Shown: positions 26,098-36,474 of the stretch, piece after piece
Position numbering within the stretch: the stretch's first letter is position 1
Layout: each line of letters begins with the position of its first letter
Assembly (NCBI RefSeq): GCF_022385335.1
Contig: NZ_CP092431.1
Coordinates: forward strand, 124,001-188,000
DNA length: 64,000 nucleotides
Direction: 5' to 3'
Origin: Streptomyces deccanensis
GTDB taxonomy: Bacteria > Actinomycetota > Actinomycetes > Streptomycetales > Streptomycetaceae
The notes under the pieces: generated by a model
Told to the model about the DNA's origin: nothing
The model's database searches: none
The model's input: the letters and a program-made list of their open reading frames with translations, nothing else
Translations under genes and position numbers: made by a program

Positions 26098-26202
26098 CGT
26101 GCGCACCGCGGCGGTCCCTGCTCTCGGCCGCAGGCCGGGCACGGGACCGCCCCGCGCGGTACGTCCGACCCACGAGACGCCCCATGAGGAGGGTCGACGG
26201 TC

Positions 26203-27147
26203 ATGATCCGTGGCCTGGGCAGAAAGCCGGCACCGCGCCTCGCCGCGGAACTCGACGACGCCGAACTGGGCCGCGTGTGCCGGCAACTCACCGGCAGAGG
26301 CACCGCACGGACGCTCGCCGCCCCGATCGTCGAGCGGCTGCTCGACAACACTGGTCGCGACTGGGACCGCCGGGCCCATCGACTGGCCGCCCTGGCCACC
26401 GTGACGCGCCCGGGCATCCAGCGGTCCTGGGCGGAACTGCGTCCCGACCGCCCCGACGCGCACACCCTGTTCGCCTGGGGCGTCATGGCGCGCGGCGCCC
26501 GCACGCACGTGCACCACGGCGAGTTCGAACAGGCCTTCCGGGCCTGCGCGACGGCGGCCCGCCTGGATCCCCACGACCCCAACCCGTGGGTGGTGCGCCT
26601 CGGGCTGCTCCGCCGGTGGGGCAGGCCGCGCTCGGAGGTCTTCCCCGTATGGCGGGAGATCGTCGCGCGAGACCCCTGGCACCGCGAGGCTCATCTGCAG
26701 ATGTACGGCTACCTCTCGCCCCGGGAATGCGGCTCCCTCGCCCAGTCCATCGACTTCGTCGACCAGGTGAGGGCCACTGCCCCGGCCACGGCACCGACAG
26801 CCGGCCTCCCGCTGCTGCCGTTGATCGACCGCTACCACACCGCCCGGTCCAAAGGCGGTGTCCAGGCGCTCATGGCCGACCGCCTTTGGAGCGGGTACGA
26901 AGCCACGGGGATCCTGGGACCGGCACAGGCCGCCTGGCCCGAGGCGGGCCACCTGCCGTACGCGGCGGCCGTCGCCGACCTCAACCTTCTGGCCTACGCC
27001 CTCTGCGCCGCCGGAGAACCGGCCCGCGCTGCCCCGGTCTTCGGCGCCATCGCCGGCCTCGTCACCCCCTTCCCCTGGGGACACGACGGCCGCGACTCCG
27101 TCCTGGCCTTCACCGCCGCCCGGCGACGAGCCGACGCAACTTCTTGA
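26203..27147 (+). CDS. Hypothetical protein, TPR-like helical repeats
   Basis: A 314-residue soluble protein that I do not recognise by name. It is helical and has tetratricopeptide-like character, for example FEQAFRACATAARLDPHDPN and EVFPVWREIVARDPWHREAH, where an acidic-aromatic pattern recurs about every 34 residues. No signal peptide or membrane segment. Conserved-looking tryptophans (DPHDPNPWVVRLGLLRRW) are notable. The ATG at 26203 follows GAGGAGGG with good spacing. It follows the permease gene by 105 bases in the same direction and is probably in its operon. Role unknown; a helper or regulatory scaffold is possible. Confidence 0.75.
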   Translation: MIRGLGRKPAPRLAAELDDAELGRVCRQLTGRGTARTLAAPIVERLLDNTGRDWDRRAHRLAALATVTRPGIQRSWAELRPDRPDAHTLFAWGVMARGARTHVHHGEFEQAFRACATAARLDPHDPNPWVVRLGLLRRWGRPRSEVFPVWREIVARDPWHREAHLQMYGYLSPRECGSLAQSIDFVDQVRATAPATAPTAGLPLLPLIDRYHTARSKGGVQALMADRLWSGYEATGILGPAQAAWPEAGHLPYAAAVADLNLLAYALCAAGEPARAAPVFGAIAGLVTPFPWGHDGRDSVLAFTAARRRADATS

Positions 27148-27195
27148 CCCGGGCCACAGGCATTTAGTCAGTACGTCGCTGACGAACACCGGCCC

Positions 27196-27238
27196 GGCCG
27201 CCCCCGATGTGTCCGCGCCGCTGGTGTCGGGGGCGGCC
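27196..27238. terminator. Strong bidirectional hairpin between convergent genes
   Basis: GGCCGCCCCCGA (27196-27207) and TCGGGGGCGGCC (27227-27238) are perfectly complementary over 12 bases with a 19-base loop. The site lies between the plus-strand hypothetical gene and the minus-strand aldo-keto reductase. Confidence 0.7.
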
Positions 27239-27339
27239 TACGCCGAGCCCACCTCGCCGGCAGGCCGCCGAGAAGGCCGGCTCCGGGGGATCCGACGAGG
27301 AGTACCCACACATGGGCGATCGGTACGAACGCCACGGAG

Positions 27340-28439
<1,100 letters not shown>

Positions 28440-28451
28440 TATCCTGGCCCT

Positions 28452-29084
28452 ATGCCTCGACCGACGACCGATCCGACCCCCGCGCCCGCCGCTTCGGAAG
28501 GCGCCGACTCCACCCGCGAGCGGATCGTCGCCGCCGCCACGGAGGAGTTCGCCCGGCACGGAATCGCCGGGGCCCGGGTGGACCGCATCGCCAAGCAGGC
28601 CAGGACCAGCAAGGAGCGCGTCTACGCGTACTTCCGCGGCAAGGAGGCGCTCTACGCCCACGTCTCCCTGCTCGAACTGGCCCGGGTCGCGCAGGCCACC
28701 CCCATGGACCCGGACGATCTACCGGGCTACGCGGGCCGCCTCTACGACCACTTCACGATCACCCGCCCGGACCACCACCGGCTGATCGCCTGGGGCCGCC
28801 TCGAACTCGCCGGCACCGCCGCTTCGTCCGGCGCCGACACGGTTCGGGACACCGTCGCCGGCAAGCTCGACCAGTTGCGCGAGGCTCAGCGGGCGGGGCG
28901 GCTGGATCCGGTCTGGGACCCGGTCGACGTCCTCGCCCTGGTCAACCAGATCGCCACCACGTGGGCGGCACAGACCGAGATCGGCGCGATAGCGGCGGAA
29001 CAGGCCACGGACCCGTCCCTCGCCGCTCGCCGCGCCGCCGTGGTCGCCGCCGTCGAACGTATCTTCCCGCGCGCGGCGCGGTGA
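28452..29084 (+). CDS. TetR-family repressor
   Basis: A 210-residue regulator. After a proline-rich N-terminal tail, the HTH region reads ATEEFARHGIAGARVDRIAK then QARTSKERVYAYFRGKEALY, which is standard TetR. The C-terminal domain (YDHFTITRPDHHRLIAWGRL, TWAAQTEIGAIA) resembles the TetR_C group with a conserved RLIAWGRLE helix. It starts only 13 bases after operator 2, so autoregulation is very likely. Its main target is the divergent aldo-keto reductase. Confidence 0.9.
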   Translation: MPRPTTDPTPAPAASEGADSTRERIVAAATEEFARHGIAGARVDRIAKQARTSKERVYAYFRGKEALYAHVSLLELARVAQATPMDPDDLPGYAGRLYDHFTITRPDHHRLIAWGRLELAGTAASSGADTVRDTVAGKLDQLREAQRAGRLDPVWDPVDVLALVNQIATTWAAQTEIGAIAAEQATDPSLAARRAAVVAAVERIFPRAAR

Positions 29085-29370
29085 GCCGATCGGGCGCGTG
29101 ACGCGGTGAGCCCGTCCGGCTCTCGCCGACCCGGCGCACGGGACGCCGATCCGCGGATGCCGACCAGCGGGCGTCCCGGCTCCGGTCTCCAGGTGTCGTC
29201 GCCCTTTTCGCCGGGCTCGACGCGCACGACGGGCTCCGTGGCCACAACGCGACGCTGGGGCGTGTCCGGGCTGATCCACGACCGTTCGGCTGACGGCGAC
29301 AGCGGCGCCCGCGTCGACCAGTGACCGCTCGATGAAACTCGCACATCCAGGTGTACGAGTCATCGCGGCC
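29085..29370. other. Gap with an unidentified eroded frame
   Basis: 286 bases between the TetR and ptsI genes. A minus-strand stretch near 29130-29260 reads VVATEPVVRVEPGEKGDD then TWRPEPGRPLVGIRGSASR. This looks protein-like but is not a family I recognise, and its surroundings lack coding character. Possibly a fossil. Confidence 0.35.
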
Positions 29371-31041
29371 TCACTCGCCGGACAGCACCGCCTGCGCGGC
29401 GCCGCGCGCCTCCTCGGCCGTGTCCGTCGCGCGGGCGGCCGCCGCTGCACGCTCGCACTGCGCCAGCGTGTACTGCGCGAGGGTGGCCCGCACATAGGGA
29501 ATCGACGCGGCGCCCATCGACAGGGAGGTGACCCCCAGGCCGGTCAGCACACAGGCGAGCAACGGGTCGGACGCGGCCTCGCCGCACACCCCGCAGCTCT
29601 TGCCCTCGGCCTTCGCCGCCTCCGCGGACAGCGCGACGAGGTCGAGCAACGCGGGCTGCCAGGGGTCCTGCAGCCGCGAGACCGCACCCACCTGCCGGTC
29701 GGCCGCGAACGTGTACTGCGCGAGGTCGTTGGTCCCCAGCGAGAGGAACTCGACCTCCCGGAGGATCGACCGCGCCCGCAGCGCCGCCGACGGGATCTCC
29801 ACCATGGCACCGAACTTGGCCCGCAGCCCCGCCTCACGACACGCGTCGGCGAACGCCTTGGCCTCGCGACGGTCGGCGACCATCGGTGCCATCACCTCGA
29901 GCTGGACCGGCAGCCCTTCCGAGGCTTTCGCCAGCGCCCGCAGCTGCGTCCGCAGCACCTCGGGGTGATCGAGCAGCGTCCGCAGACCGCGCACACCGAG
30001 AGCGGGGTTCGGCTCGTCCGCCGGAGTCAAGAAGTCCAGAGGCTTGTCGGCACCCGCATCGAGCACACGCACGACCACACGCCCCTCGGGGAAGGCCTCC
30101 AGCACCTGGCGGTACGCCTCGACCTGCTTGTCCTCGGACGGCGCCTGCTCGCTGTCGTCCAGGAACAGGAACTCCGTACGGAACAGCCCGACACCCTCCG
30201 CTCCGGCCTCCACCGCAGCCGGCACGTCGGCCGGGCCCCCGACGTTGGCGAGCAGCGGCACCTTGTGCCCGTCGGAGGTGGCACCCGGGCCGGTGGAAGC
30301 GGCCAGTGACGCCTTCCGCTCTGCGGCCTCGGCCGCCATCCGCTCCGTCTTCTCCTTGCTCGGATTCACGAAGATCTCGCCGGTGCCGCCGTCCACGGCG
30401 ATCATCGTGCCCTCGGCCAGCTCCCCCGCCCCCGGCAGCGCGACGACGGCCGGAACGCCGAGCGCCCGCGCGAGGATCGCGCTGTGACTCGTAGGCCCGC
30501 CCTCCTCGGTCACGAAACCGAGTACCAAAGAGGGGTCGAGCAGCGCGGTGTCCGCCGGCGCGAGATCCCGGGCGATGAGCACGTACGGCTCGTCGCTCTC
30601 CGGCAGACCGGGCATGGGAACGCCCAGCAGCCGGGCGACGATACGATTCCGCACGTCGTCGAGGTCGGCCACCCGCCCGGCGAGGTACTCCCCCGCACCG
30701 GCCAGCAGTGCGCGATACGCGGCGAACGCGTCGCAGACCGCGTGCTCCGCACCGCTGCCGACCGTGATCCGGCGCTCCACATCGGCCATCAGCTCGGGGT
30801 CCTGGGCCATCAGGGCCTGCGCCTCCAGCACCGCCTGGGCGTCACCGCCGGCCAGGTCGCCGCGCTTGATCAGATCGGCGGCCACGGCCTCCATGGCCGT
30901 GCGGGCGCGCCCCTGTTCACGTTCCACGTCCTCCGCCGGTATCCGCTTCGCGGGCGGCTCCAGCACCGCTGTGCCCATGTGCCGAACTTCGCCGATCGCC
31001 ACACCGTGGCTCACGCCGACGCCTCGCAGCGTTGTCTCCAT
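29371..31041 (-). CDS. ptsI: Phosphoenolpyruvate-protein phosphotransferase (PTS Enzyme I)
   Basis: A 556-residue Enzyme I that transfers phosphate from PEP to HPr. The active-site histidine is His186 in GGPTSHSAILAR. The PEP-binding barrel shows GLFRTEFLFLD, KPLDFLTPADEPNPALGVRG, and the C-terminal cysteine of KSCGVCGEAASDP. The N-terminal HPr-binding helices are present and the length is complete. It is encoded near an HPr gene and a glucitol-type permease, so it probably serves this local PTS, though Enzyme I is usually shared by all permeases in the cell. No crr-like gene lies beside it. Start ATG 31041. Confidence 0.95.
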   Translation of the reverse strand: METTLRGVGVSHGVAIGEVRHMGTAVLEPPAKRIPAEDVEREQGRARTAMEAVAADLIKRGDLAGGDAQAVLEAQALMAQDPELMADVERRITVGSGAEHAVCDAFAAYRALLAGAGEYLAGRVADLDDVRNRIVARLLGVPMPGLPESDEPYVLIARDLAPADTALLDPSLVLGFVTEEGGPTSHSAILARALGVPAVVALPGAGELAEGTMIAVDGGTGEIFVNPSKEKTERMAAEAAERKASLAASTGPGATSDGHKVPLLANVGGPADVPAAVEAGAEGVGLFRTEFLFLDDSEQAPSEDKQVEAYRQVLEAFPEGRVVVRVLDAGADKPLDFLTPADEPNPALGVRGLRTLLDHPEVLRTQLRALAKASEGLPVQLEVMAPMVADRREAKAFADACREAGLRAKFGAMVEIPSAALRARSILREVEFLSLGTNDLAQYTFAADRQVGAVSRLQDPWQPALLDLVALSAEAAKAEGKSCGVCGEAASDPLLACVLTGLGVTSLSMGAASIPYVRATLAQYTLAQCERAAAAARATDTAEEARGAAQAVLSGE

Positions 31042-31380
31042 GTCACGCGTCTCCGATCAGTGCGGCAGGGCCCCGCAGCCGCGGTGGTTGTGCGATTCGC
31101 ATGCGACCGCGTCATGGGCGCGATCGTTGTCACTGCCGGCCGAACAGCGCGTCGTCGGCGCTCACTCCGTCGTCCTCACGGACGTCGGAGAGGGAGTCGG
31201 CCCGTGGCTTCCAGGGCCGCAACCGGACAGATCGAGGACGTGCCCGCGGTCGACGGGGGCGGCATCCCACCGGACCACGAACGGTCCACGGTCCACGACC
31301 CCACGACAACGCCGTTTACCGGGCGTGGACTTCGGCAGGCGGGCGGGCGGTGTCGATCGACGGGCGGCGAGCTGAACGGG
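31042..31380. other. Intergenic, probable ptsI control region
   Basis: About 340 bases between two minus-strand genes. It should hold the ptsI promoter but I see no clear hexamers. Near 31285-31305 the words GGTCCACGGTCCACG form a short direct repeat. No gene found. Confidence 0.4.
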
Positions 31381-31692
31381 TCAGGTTCGGGCGATCAGCT
31401 TGATCTCGTGCACCACTTGGGCAAGTTTGTTGATCGCCTTGACCGGCAGGCCGACGACGAAGCGCACCGGATGGTCCTGTGCGTCCGACCGGAGTTTGGC
31501 GGGCAGCCGGCCGAGACGGCCTCGGAAGTCCCGCGTGTACTGCCCTATGACCAGTTCCCTGGGCATCATGGTGGTTTTCTTGCAGTTGTCACAGATGATC
31601 GTGAGCAGGCAGCCGTGGACGTAGGTCAGCCGATGAAGTTGCTCTCCGCCACAGGTGCACTCCAGATACGCGGTTTCCGTGCTCTCGGTCAT
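31381..31692 (-). CDS. Small hypothetical protein with two cysteine pairs
   Basis: A 103-residue protein starting MTESTETAYLECTCGGEQL. Two cysteine clusters, CTC near residue 12 and CDNCKK near residue 37, suggest a small zinc ribbon. The middle is hydrophobic (HGCLLTIICDN), followed by a basic helix (RDFRGRLGRLPAKLRSD) and a tail with VRFVVGLPVKAINKLAQVVH. The ATG at 31692 follows AAGGAGCC with perfect spacing; an upstream in-frame start at 31785 is unlikely. Located between ptsI and a SorC regulator, it may be part of the PTS island. I do not recognise a family. Confidence 0.65.
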   Translation of the reverse strand: MTESTETAYLECTCGGEQLHRLTYVHGCLLTIICDNCKKTTMMPRELVIGQYTRDFRGRLGRLPAKLRSDAQDHPVRFVVGLPVKAINKLAQVVHEIKLIART

Positions 31693-31893
31693 TGTCGGCT
31701 CCTTGGCTTCCTCAAAGCTCACCGCGCCCGTCGGGCAAGTAGTGCAGCAGGCGATCGGGGTGGGGCGGGCGACGGTCAGCGGCATGAGCAGCCCCGGCTT
31801 CTGCCATCAGTCAGCAGGTGCGCCTGGCGCGTGAGCTGAGTGGCGCGTTCAGCCCCAACGATACGCTCACGGCCACCAGACCCCACCCACACG

Positions 31894-31927
31894 TCACATC
31901 TGTGAGTACTCAATTCACGTACGTGAA
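31894..31927. promoter_or_regulatory. Palindromes upstream of the first SorC regulator
   Basis: TCACATCTGTGA (31894-31905) has perfect five-base arms, and TTCACGTACGTGAA (31914-31927) is a perfect 14-base palindrome. They are 140 to 173 bases before the regulator start. They differ from the TTTGCAC motif of the rest of the island, so a different protein may bind here. Confidence 0.45.
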
Positions 31928-32066
31928 AATAGTCCCACGCCGGCCCACCCTTGTCCAGGTCCGCGCAGGAGGGGAACTACGAGTAAGTCCCCAGGCGGGA
32001 CGACCTCCTGGTCGGCTGTGCAACAATCTGGACAGATGTGACGACATGGCGAGGGGAGGGGTGGAC

Positions 32067-33014
32067 ATGCCGGCGTCCCGCGAGCGTGACCTGTTGGCAA
32101 AGGCGGCACGGCTCTACTACCTGGACAACTTGTCGCAGCAACAGGTGGCCAGCGCTTTGGGTGTCAGCCGATCGAACGTCTCACGCATCCTCACTGCCGC
32201 ACGGGACCAGGGGATCGTGGAGATCCGGATCAACGATCCGGCCGGACGTGATCTGGATCTGGAGGAGCGGCTGCAGACCGCCTTCGGGGTGTCCTCCTGC
32301 CGTGTGGCCTCGGTGCACACCGACGAGTCGGCACTGGCCAAGGTGGGAGAGCTGGCGGCCGCCTGGATGCTGGACATGGTCAAGCCCGGCAGAAGCATCT
32401 CGCTCTCCTGGGGGAGCACGCTCCAGGCCATGGTGCACGCCGTCCCTTTCGGGCAGGACCTCGCGGTGGAGATCCTCCCCTTGGTGGGCGGACTTTCCTC
32501 CGTGGCCTCGGAGATCACCGGCGAGGAACTGGTCCGGGAGCTGGCCGACCGCCTGGGCACCACCTACCAGCGACTCCACGCGCCCGCCCTGCTGGAGGCC
32601 AAGGCATCGCGTGACACCCTGATGACCGAGCCGGCCATCGTGAACGTGCTGCACGCCGGTCGCGAGTCCTCTGTCGCCTTCCTCGGTATCGGTGCGATGG
32701 GGGTGGGCTCCTCCGCCGCGATCATCGAGTCGCTCCACCTGAGCGATGGCGATCGGGCGGCCTTCGAAGCGGCGAAGCCGGTGGGCGATGTGTGCGCCCG
32801 GTTCTTCGACGAGGACGGCAACCCGGTGCGCGGGGCGGTCGAGGACAGGGTGCTGGCCATCTCGCTCGACGACCTCCGCCGGATACCCACGGTGGTGGGT
32901 CTGGCGGCAGGCGTCGAGAAGGTCCGGGGAGTGCTGGGCGCGCTGCGCGGACGCTACGTGGACGCCCTCATCTGTGACGCCCCGCTGGCAGAGGCGCTGC
33001 TTGCCGCGGCCTGA
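32067..33014 (+). CDS. SorC-family sugar-binding transcriptional regulator (copy 1)
   Basis: A 315-residue regulator. The N-terminal HTH is LSQQQVASALGVSRSNVSRI (about residues 23-42). The C-terminal sugar-phosphate-binding domain has the family blocks ISLSWGSTLQAMV, ILPLVGGLSS and the FLGIGAMGVGSSA segment, ending GVEKVRGVLGALRGRYVDAL. Members sense phosphorylated sugars or polyols and control catabolic operons. Start ATG 32067 follows GGGGAGGGG and aligns with the start of the second copy at 41881; upstream starts are less likely. The two copies share layout along their whole length and bracket the PTS and dehydrogenase genes. Confidence 0.9.
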   Translation: MPASRERDLLAKAARLYYLDNLSQQQVASALGVSRSNVSRILTAARDQGIVEIRINDPAGRDLDLEERLQTAFGVSSCRVASVHTDESALAKVGELAAAWMLDMVKPGRSISLSWGSTLQAMVHAVPFGQDLAVEILPLVGGLSSVASEITGEELVRELADRLGTTYQRLHAPALLEAKASRDTLMTEPAIVNVLHAGRESSVAFLGIGAMGVGSSAAIIESLHLSDGDRAAFEAAKPVGDVCARFFDEDGNPVRGAVEDRVLAISLDDLRRIPTVVGLAAGVEKVRGVLGALRGRYVDALICDAPLAEALLAAA

Positions 33015-33102
33015 GCCGATCCGGCATCCGGCATCGGCTCCGTACCCGCACCCGCATCCGCGTCCGGCCAGGGCGTGCCCCCTGCCCGCAGGCCGAGGAG
33101 CA

Positions 33103-33159
33103 CGCTGCCGCCACGTCCACTGGCAGTCAGGGCAAGGACAATGTGGACGGGCGGCAGCG
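33103..33159. terminator. Hairpin between convergent SorC and E2 genes
   Basis: The arms 33103-33120 (CGCTGCCGCCACGTCCAC) and 33143-33159 (GTGGACGGGCGGCAGCG) are complementary with a single bulge and a 22-base loop. The position suits a bidirectional terminator ending both transcripts. Confidence 0.65.
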
Positions 33160-33233
33160 CGTTCATGGGGCCACCGGGGTGGCAAGGGCGCCTGCTGACT
33201 GATCGTCGGAGCGCTCCCGGATGAGTGGCGGGG

Positions 33234-34424
33234 TCACCGCCATCCGAACCAGTTCGGGTCGTCCAGGCGTCGCTGGACCGCGTTCAGCAGGCGCGCGGCG
33301 TCCGCGCAGTCACCGACGCGGTGATCGACGGTGAGACCGACCCGGCAGCGGGTGCGCACCCCGACTCCGCCGCCGACGGGGACGACGTGCGGGGCCACCG
33401 CACCGACCGAGAGCGCGGTCGCCTGGGGCGGGTTGAGCAGTTCCTGGAAGGCGTCGACACCCAGGGTGCCCAGGTCGTGCACGGTGGTGGTGGCCGCGGT
33501 CAGGTACTCCACCGGCACCTTGCCGCTGCGGGCGTGGTCGGCCACGCGCCCGAGTCGCTCGTCGAGTTCCTGGATCGGGAACCGGTCCGGGTTGACCAAC
33601 ACCGGGGCGACCGGGCCGAGTTCGGTGTCCACCATCAACCCGACCGCGACGTCGGACCATACCTCGCTGCCCTCCCCGGTCCACCGGGCGTTGAGCGGGC
33701 TGTCCCGCAGGGCATCCGCGTAGGCCCGTACGATCAGGCTGAGCCAGCCGCACTGCCCGCGACGCTCCGCGACGGCCTCGAGGTCGAGGTCACGGAAGAC
33801 GACGGCCTGGGGGACGGCGGCGCTCGCGCTGGTCTGGCGGGCGACGGTCCTGCGGGACCTGTGCCGTGCGGCCGGTGTGGCTGTACCCGCCGGTACTCCG
33901 TTGGTGACTGACGGGGTAGGGGGCACGTGGGGTGCGGGCGCCACGAGTGGGGAGGTCACGGCCTCGACATCGAGCACTCTGATGGTCCCGCCCGGCCCGG
34001 TGCCGTTGAGGGTCGCGAGGTCCACGCCGAGTTCCACCGCCCGGCGTCGGGCGAGCGGCACGGCCGACACGACGGTCGAGAGGGGCGGCGGCGCAGCCGG
34101 CGTGGTGGCGAGCGCCGCCGCAGCGGGCGGTGGAGCCTCCGCCTCGGCCGGCCCGTCGAGGAGGTCGCCCAGCAGGTCGTCCGCGTCGCTGCTGAGGTAG
34201 GCGATCGGCTCGCCGACAGCGATCACATCGTCGGGCTGCGCCACCAGTCGGAGCAGGATTCCGTCGACGGGAGATTCGACCTCCATGTCGACCTTGTCGG
34301 TCGCGACCTCGCACACCACGTCGCCGGCGCGGATCTCGTCGCCCTCCGCCTTGTGCCAGGTGAGGAACGTGCCCTCCTCCATCGTCATGGACATCTTGGG
34401 CATGACCAGGGGGATCTCAGCCAT
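33234..34424 (-). CDS. Lipoyl E2 acyltransferase of a 2-oxoacid/acetoin-type dehydrogenase complex
   Basis: A 396-residue E2 core protein that moves an acyl group from E1 to CoA. Residues 1-80 are a lipoyl domain with lipoyl-lysine Lys44 in ATDKVDME. An alanine/proline linker follows, then a peripheral subunit-binding domain (VPLARRRAVELGVDLATLNG) and the catalytic domain from about 190. The active-site block reads VDHRVGDCADA: catalytic His368 and the aspartate are kept, but the usual glycine of HxxxDG is cysteine. Its ATG overlaps the E1-beta stop as ATGA, so it is translationally coupled. No E3 gene is in the window; the general dihydrolipoamide dehydrogenase would serve. Confidence 0.92.
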   Translation of the reverse strand: MAEIPLVMPKMSMTMEEGTFLTWHKAEGDEIRAGDVVCEVATDKVDMEVESPVDGILLRLVAQPDDVIAVGEPIAYLSSDADDLLGDLLDGPAEAEAPPPAAAALATTPAAPPPLSTVVSAVPLARRRAVELGVDLATLNGTGPGGTIRVLDVEAVTSPLVAPAPHVPPTPSVTNGVPAGTATPAARHRSRRTVARQTSASAAVPQAVVFRDLDLEAVAERRGQCGWLSLIVRAYADALRDSPLNARWTGEGSEVWSDVAVGLMVDTELGPVAPVLVNPDRFPIQELDERLGRVADHARSGKVPVEYLTAATTTVHDLGTLGVDAFQELLNPPQATALSVGAVAPHVVPVGGGVGVRTRCRVGLTVDHRVGDCADAARLLNAVQRRLDDPNWFGWR

Positions 34425-35473
34425 CACCACGACCTGACCAGGCGGGTGGCCTCGGCCACGATGTCGGGGACCTGGGGCACGGCCGCGCGCTCCAGCTGGG
34501 GCGCGTAGGGGATCGGTACGTCCAGGCCGCTGAGGCGGCGGATCGGAGCCCGAAGGCGGCCGAACGCGTCCGAGTCGGCGATCAGTGCGGCGATCTCGGC
34601 CATGTAGCCGCAGGTCTTGGGGGCTTCCTGGACCAGCAGGGCGCGCCCGGTGGCGGCCACTTCCGAGATGATCGTCGCCTCGTCCAGCGGGACGAGGGTG
34701 CGGGGGTCGACGACGGTTGCGGTGATGCCCTCCTCGGCGAGCAGTTGCTGGGCGGCTTCCTCGGCGCGGGACACCATGATGCCGGTGGCCACGATGGTGA
34801 GGTCCTGGCCCTGCCGGCGGACCGCCGCCTGCCCGAGAGGGATGCGGTCGGCGCCGGCGGGCACGGGTCCGCTCTGCTTGTAGAGCAGTTTGTGTTCGAG
34901 GACGATGACCGGGTTGGGGTCGTCGATGGCGGCCAGCAGCAGGCCCTTGGCCTCTGCCGGGGTGGCGGGCATGACGACCTTCAGCCCGGGGATGTGGGCG
35001 AACCAGGTCTCCAGGCTCTGGGAGTGCTGGGCGGCGGCGCCGGTGCCGGAGCCGGTGGGGGCACGCAGCACCATCGGAACGCGGGCCGCGCCACCGAGCA
35101 TGAAGTGGATCTTCGCGGCCTGGTTGGCGATCTGGTCCATGGCCTGGGCCGTGAAGTCGGAGAACTGGATCTCCACGATGGGCCGCATGTCGGCCAGCGC
35201 GGCGCCGACCGCCGCGCCGACGATGCCCAGTTCGCTGATCGGGGTGTCGCGCACCCGCTCCTCGCCGAAGCGGTGCACCAGGTCGCCGGTGACGCCGAAG
35301 GCGCCTCCGTAGATGCCGATGTCCTCGCCGAGGACGAAGACGCGGGGGTCGGTCTGCATGGCCTCGGCGAGGGCCTCGCGGACCGCCTCGGCGTAGGTGA
35401 GGGTGCGCTCCGACGGGTCGGCCGGCGGCCGCGCCGTCGTCGCGGCCGCCGGGCTCGGGAGTGTGGTGGTCAT
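34424..35473 (-). CDS. E1-beta subunit, TPP-dependent dehydrogenase
   Basis: A 349-residue transketolase-like E1 beta subunit. It has [20 protein letters not shown] with the TPP-contacting glutamate, the block [28 protein letters not shown], and the C-terminal transketolase domain with [11 protein letters not shown]. The first 25 residues are a disordered-looking alanine/proline tail. Together with the alpha subunit 18 bases upstream it forms the heterotetrameric E1 that decarboxylates a 2-oxoacid or cleaves a ketol, leaving the acyl group on lipoate. Family resemblance covers pyruvate, branched-chain and acetoin dehydrogenases; sequence alone does not choose. Confidence 0.92.
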   Translation of the reverse strand: MTTTLPSPAAATTARPPADPSERTLTYAEAVREALAEAMQTDPRVFVLGEDIGIYGGAFGVTGDLVHRFGEERVRDTPISELGIVGAAVGAALADMRPIVEIQFSDFTAQAMDQIANQAAKIHFMLGGAARVPMVLRAPTGSGTGAAAQHSQSLETWFAHIPGLKVVMPATPAEAKGLLLAAIDDPNPVIVLEHKLLYKQSGPVPAGADRIPLGQAAVRRQGQDLTIVATGIMVSRAEEAAQQLLAEEGITATVVDPRTLVPLDEATIISEVAATGRALLVQEAPKTCGYMAEIAALIADSDAFGRLRAPIRRLSGLDVPIPYAPQLERAAVPQVPDIVAEATRLVRSW

Positions 35474-35491
35474 GTGCAGGTCTCCGATGAG

Positions 35492-36460
35492 TCAGACGGC
35501 GTAGACGGCGGAGGTGAGTTCCGCGGCGCTGGCGTCGGGGGCGGCGTTCGCCGTGCGTACGGCGTCGCGCACCGCGTCACGTGCGTCGGCCTGGCACTGC
35601 TGTGCCTCGGCTTCGGTGAGGGTGCCGGCGTCGAGCAGGGTGGCGGTGTAGCGGGCGATCGGGTCACGGTCGCGCCACTCGTCGATCTCCTGGCGCGTGC
35701 GGTAGAGGTTCTTGTCGCTCTTGGAGTGGCCCTTCCAGCGGTAGGTGAGTGCTTCCACGAAGGTGGGGCCGCCGCCCGCGCGGGCCCGCTCCACGGCGGT
35801 GCGGACGACTTCCTGTACGGCGGCCACGTCGTTGCCGTCGACGGTGACGCCGGGGATGCCGTAGCCGGCGGCGCGCTCGGCCAGGCGCTCCACGCGGAAC
35901 GCCCGCTGGACGGACATGGACATTCCGTAGTTGTTGTTCTCGCAGATGAACACCACGGGCAGGTCCCAGATGGCGGCGAGGTTGACTCCCTCGTGCCAGG
36001 CGCCCTCGTTGACCGCGCCGTCGCCGAAGAAGCTCAGCGCCACCCGGTCCTCGCCGCGCAGCCGGCTGGCCAGGGCGGCACCGGCGGCGATGGGGACACC
36101 ACCGGCGACGATGCCGTTCGCGCCCAGGTTGCCCGTCGCCACGTCGGCGATGTGCATCGAGCCGCCGCGGCCCCGGCAGTACCCGGTCTCCTTGGCGAGC
36201 AACTCGGCCATCATGCGGTCGAGTTGGGCGCCGCGGGCGATGCAGTGTCCGTGGCCGCGGTGGGTGGAGGTGATGTAGTCGCCGTCGCGCAGTTCGGCGC
36301 AGGCACCGACCGGCACCGCCTCCTGACCGATCGACAGGTGCATGGTGCCGTGCATCATGCCGCGGGCGAAGAGGTCGTCGACGGCCTCCTCGAACCGGCG
36401 GATGGTCCACATCGTGGTGAGGGCGGAACGGGCCGCCTCGGCGTCCTTGATCAGGTCCAT
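35492..36460 (-). CDS. E1-alpha subunit, TPP-dependent dehydrogenase
   Basis: A 322-residue E1 alpha subunit. The thiamine diphosphate motif begins at GDG (146-148) and closes at ENN (174-176). [39 protein letters not shown] and [17 protein letters not shown] are conserved E1-alpha blocks. The length of about 320 and the THRGHGH... GxGGSMH layout are those of acetoin/pyruvate-type E1 alpha, not the longer branched-chain type. Start ATG 36460 follows GAAGGGGAC. It is 14 bases downstream of the SAF-domain dehydrogenase, so all four genes form one operon and probably one pathway. Confidence 0.92.
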   Translation of the reverse strand: MDLIKDAEAARSALTTMWTIRRFEEAVDDLFARGMMHGTMHLSIGQEAVPVGACAELRDGDYITSTHRGHGHCIARGAQLDRMMAELLAKETGYCRGRGGSMHIADVATGNLGANGIVAGGVPIAAGAALASRLRGEDRVALSFFGDGAVNEGAWHEGVNLAAIWDLPVVFICENNNYGMSMSVQRAFRVERLAERAAGYGIPGVTVDGNDVAAVQEVVRTAVERARAGGGPTFVEALTYRWKGHSKSDKNLYRTRQEIDEWRDRDPIARYTATLLDAGTLTEAEAQQCQADARDAVRDAVRTANAAPDASAAELTSAVYAV

Positions 36461-36474
36461 GCTCACAGTCCCCT

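Noticed and set aside
24313..27189. A very long minus-strand open frame opposite the amidohydrolase end, permease and TPR gene
   Set aside because: It is a GC-bias shadow: low-complexity Gly/Arg/Glu-rich translation, no motifs, and it covers three well-supported plus-strand genes.
33234..36460. Ordinary pyruvate or branched-chain 2-oxoacid dehydrogenase
   Set aside because: Not excluded by sequence, but tight operon linkage with the SAF-domain dehydrogenase and a shared operator with the PTS make a dedicated pathway more likely than a housekeeping complex.
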